Below the pieces are notes generated by a model. That model saw only the letters and a list, made by a program, of their open reading frames with translations, did not search any database and was not told the origin of the DNA. The position numbers and the translations under genes were made by a program. From contig NZ_CP134771.1 of NCBI RefSeq assembly GCF_031880315.1, positions 3,246,001 to 3,310,000 on the forward strand: a DNA stretch of 64,000 nucleotides. The letters run 5' to 3'. Position 1 is the first letter of the stretch, and each line of letters opens with the position of its first letter. Below are positions 63,880 to 64,000 of the stretch, in pieces. Source of the DNA: Pseudomonas baltica. Lineage in GTDB: Bacteria; Pseudomonadota; Gammaproteobacteria; Pseudomonadales; Pseudomonadaceae.

Positions 63880-64000
<121 letters not shown>

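Overview
The window is chromosomal DNA of a Pseudomonas, most likely from the P. putida / P. fluorescens lineage. The evidence is the GC-rich coding bias, a complete Lap adhesion system (LapA, LapE, LapB, LapC, LapD, LapG), Pseudomonas-type REP palindromes between genes, and 5S/23S/16S rRNA sequences of Pseudomonas type. All gene names rest on recognising motifs and family features by eye; no database search was run.

Layout. (1) 1-12729, minus strand: one long catabolic operon. Read 5' to 3' it encodes a HAD hydrolase, a DAO-type amine oxidase, a Tat-exported peptide-type binding protein, two permeases, a fused double ATPase, a three-part HcnABC/opine-oxidase-like dehydrogenase, an ArgE-like deacylase, and a succinate-semialdehyde-dehydrogenase-like protein cut by the window edge. 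Most neighbouring genes are packed with 4-bp stop/start overlaps. It looks like an uptake-and-oxidation route for an N-substituted amino acid or small peptide; the substrate is unknown. (2) 13105-17626: a second aldehyde dehydrogenase with its own terminator, a divergent GNAT-bicupin pair, and a MetC-like PLP enzyme. (3) 17753-21086, minus: cydP-cydA-cydB-cydX-ybgE, encoding an E. coli-type cytochrome bd oxidase with its small subunits, behind a good ANR/FNR box. (4) 21260-23892, plus: two overlapping genes for membrane-associated P-loop GTPases. (5) 24026-29151, minus: marR, then FUSC, DUF1656, HlyD and outer-membrane lipoprotein genes, an AaeAB-type efflux operon with a palindromic operator at the regulator's start. 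(6) 29260-31027: an amidase and a small conserved protein. (7) 31225-60001: the Lap locus. A 5620-residue LapA-type adhesin (minus) is divergent from lapE-lapB-lapC (plus). The intergenic region holds two FleQ-like boxes. A TauD-type dioxygenase with an SsuABC-like transporter follows, then lapG-lapD on the minus strand. (8) 60169-64000, minus: the distal part of an rRNA operon (16S 3' end, 23S, two tandem 5S genes each with a terminator). Its 16S-23S spacer is only about 278 bp and carries no tRNA genes.

How the parts work together. In the Lap system, LapEBC exports LapA, the N-terminal retention module holds it in the outer membrane, LapG cuts at a di-alanine site (visible here as PAAG, residues 110-113), and LapD sequesters LapG when c-di-GMP is bound. 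Every key residue of that circuit can be seen here. The most unusual material is inside LapA: three nearly identical 1170-bp tandem repeats, four PA14-like domains in an A-B ... A-B arrangement, a vWA domain and RTX repeats. The tRNA-less double-5S rRNA operon and the unassigned catabolic operon are the next most interesting parts.
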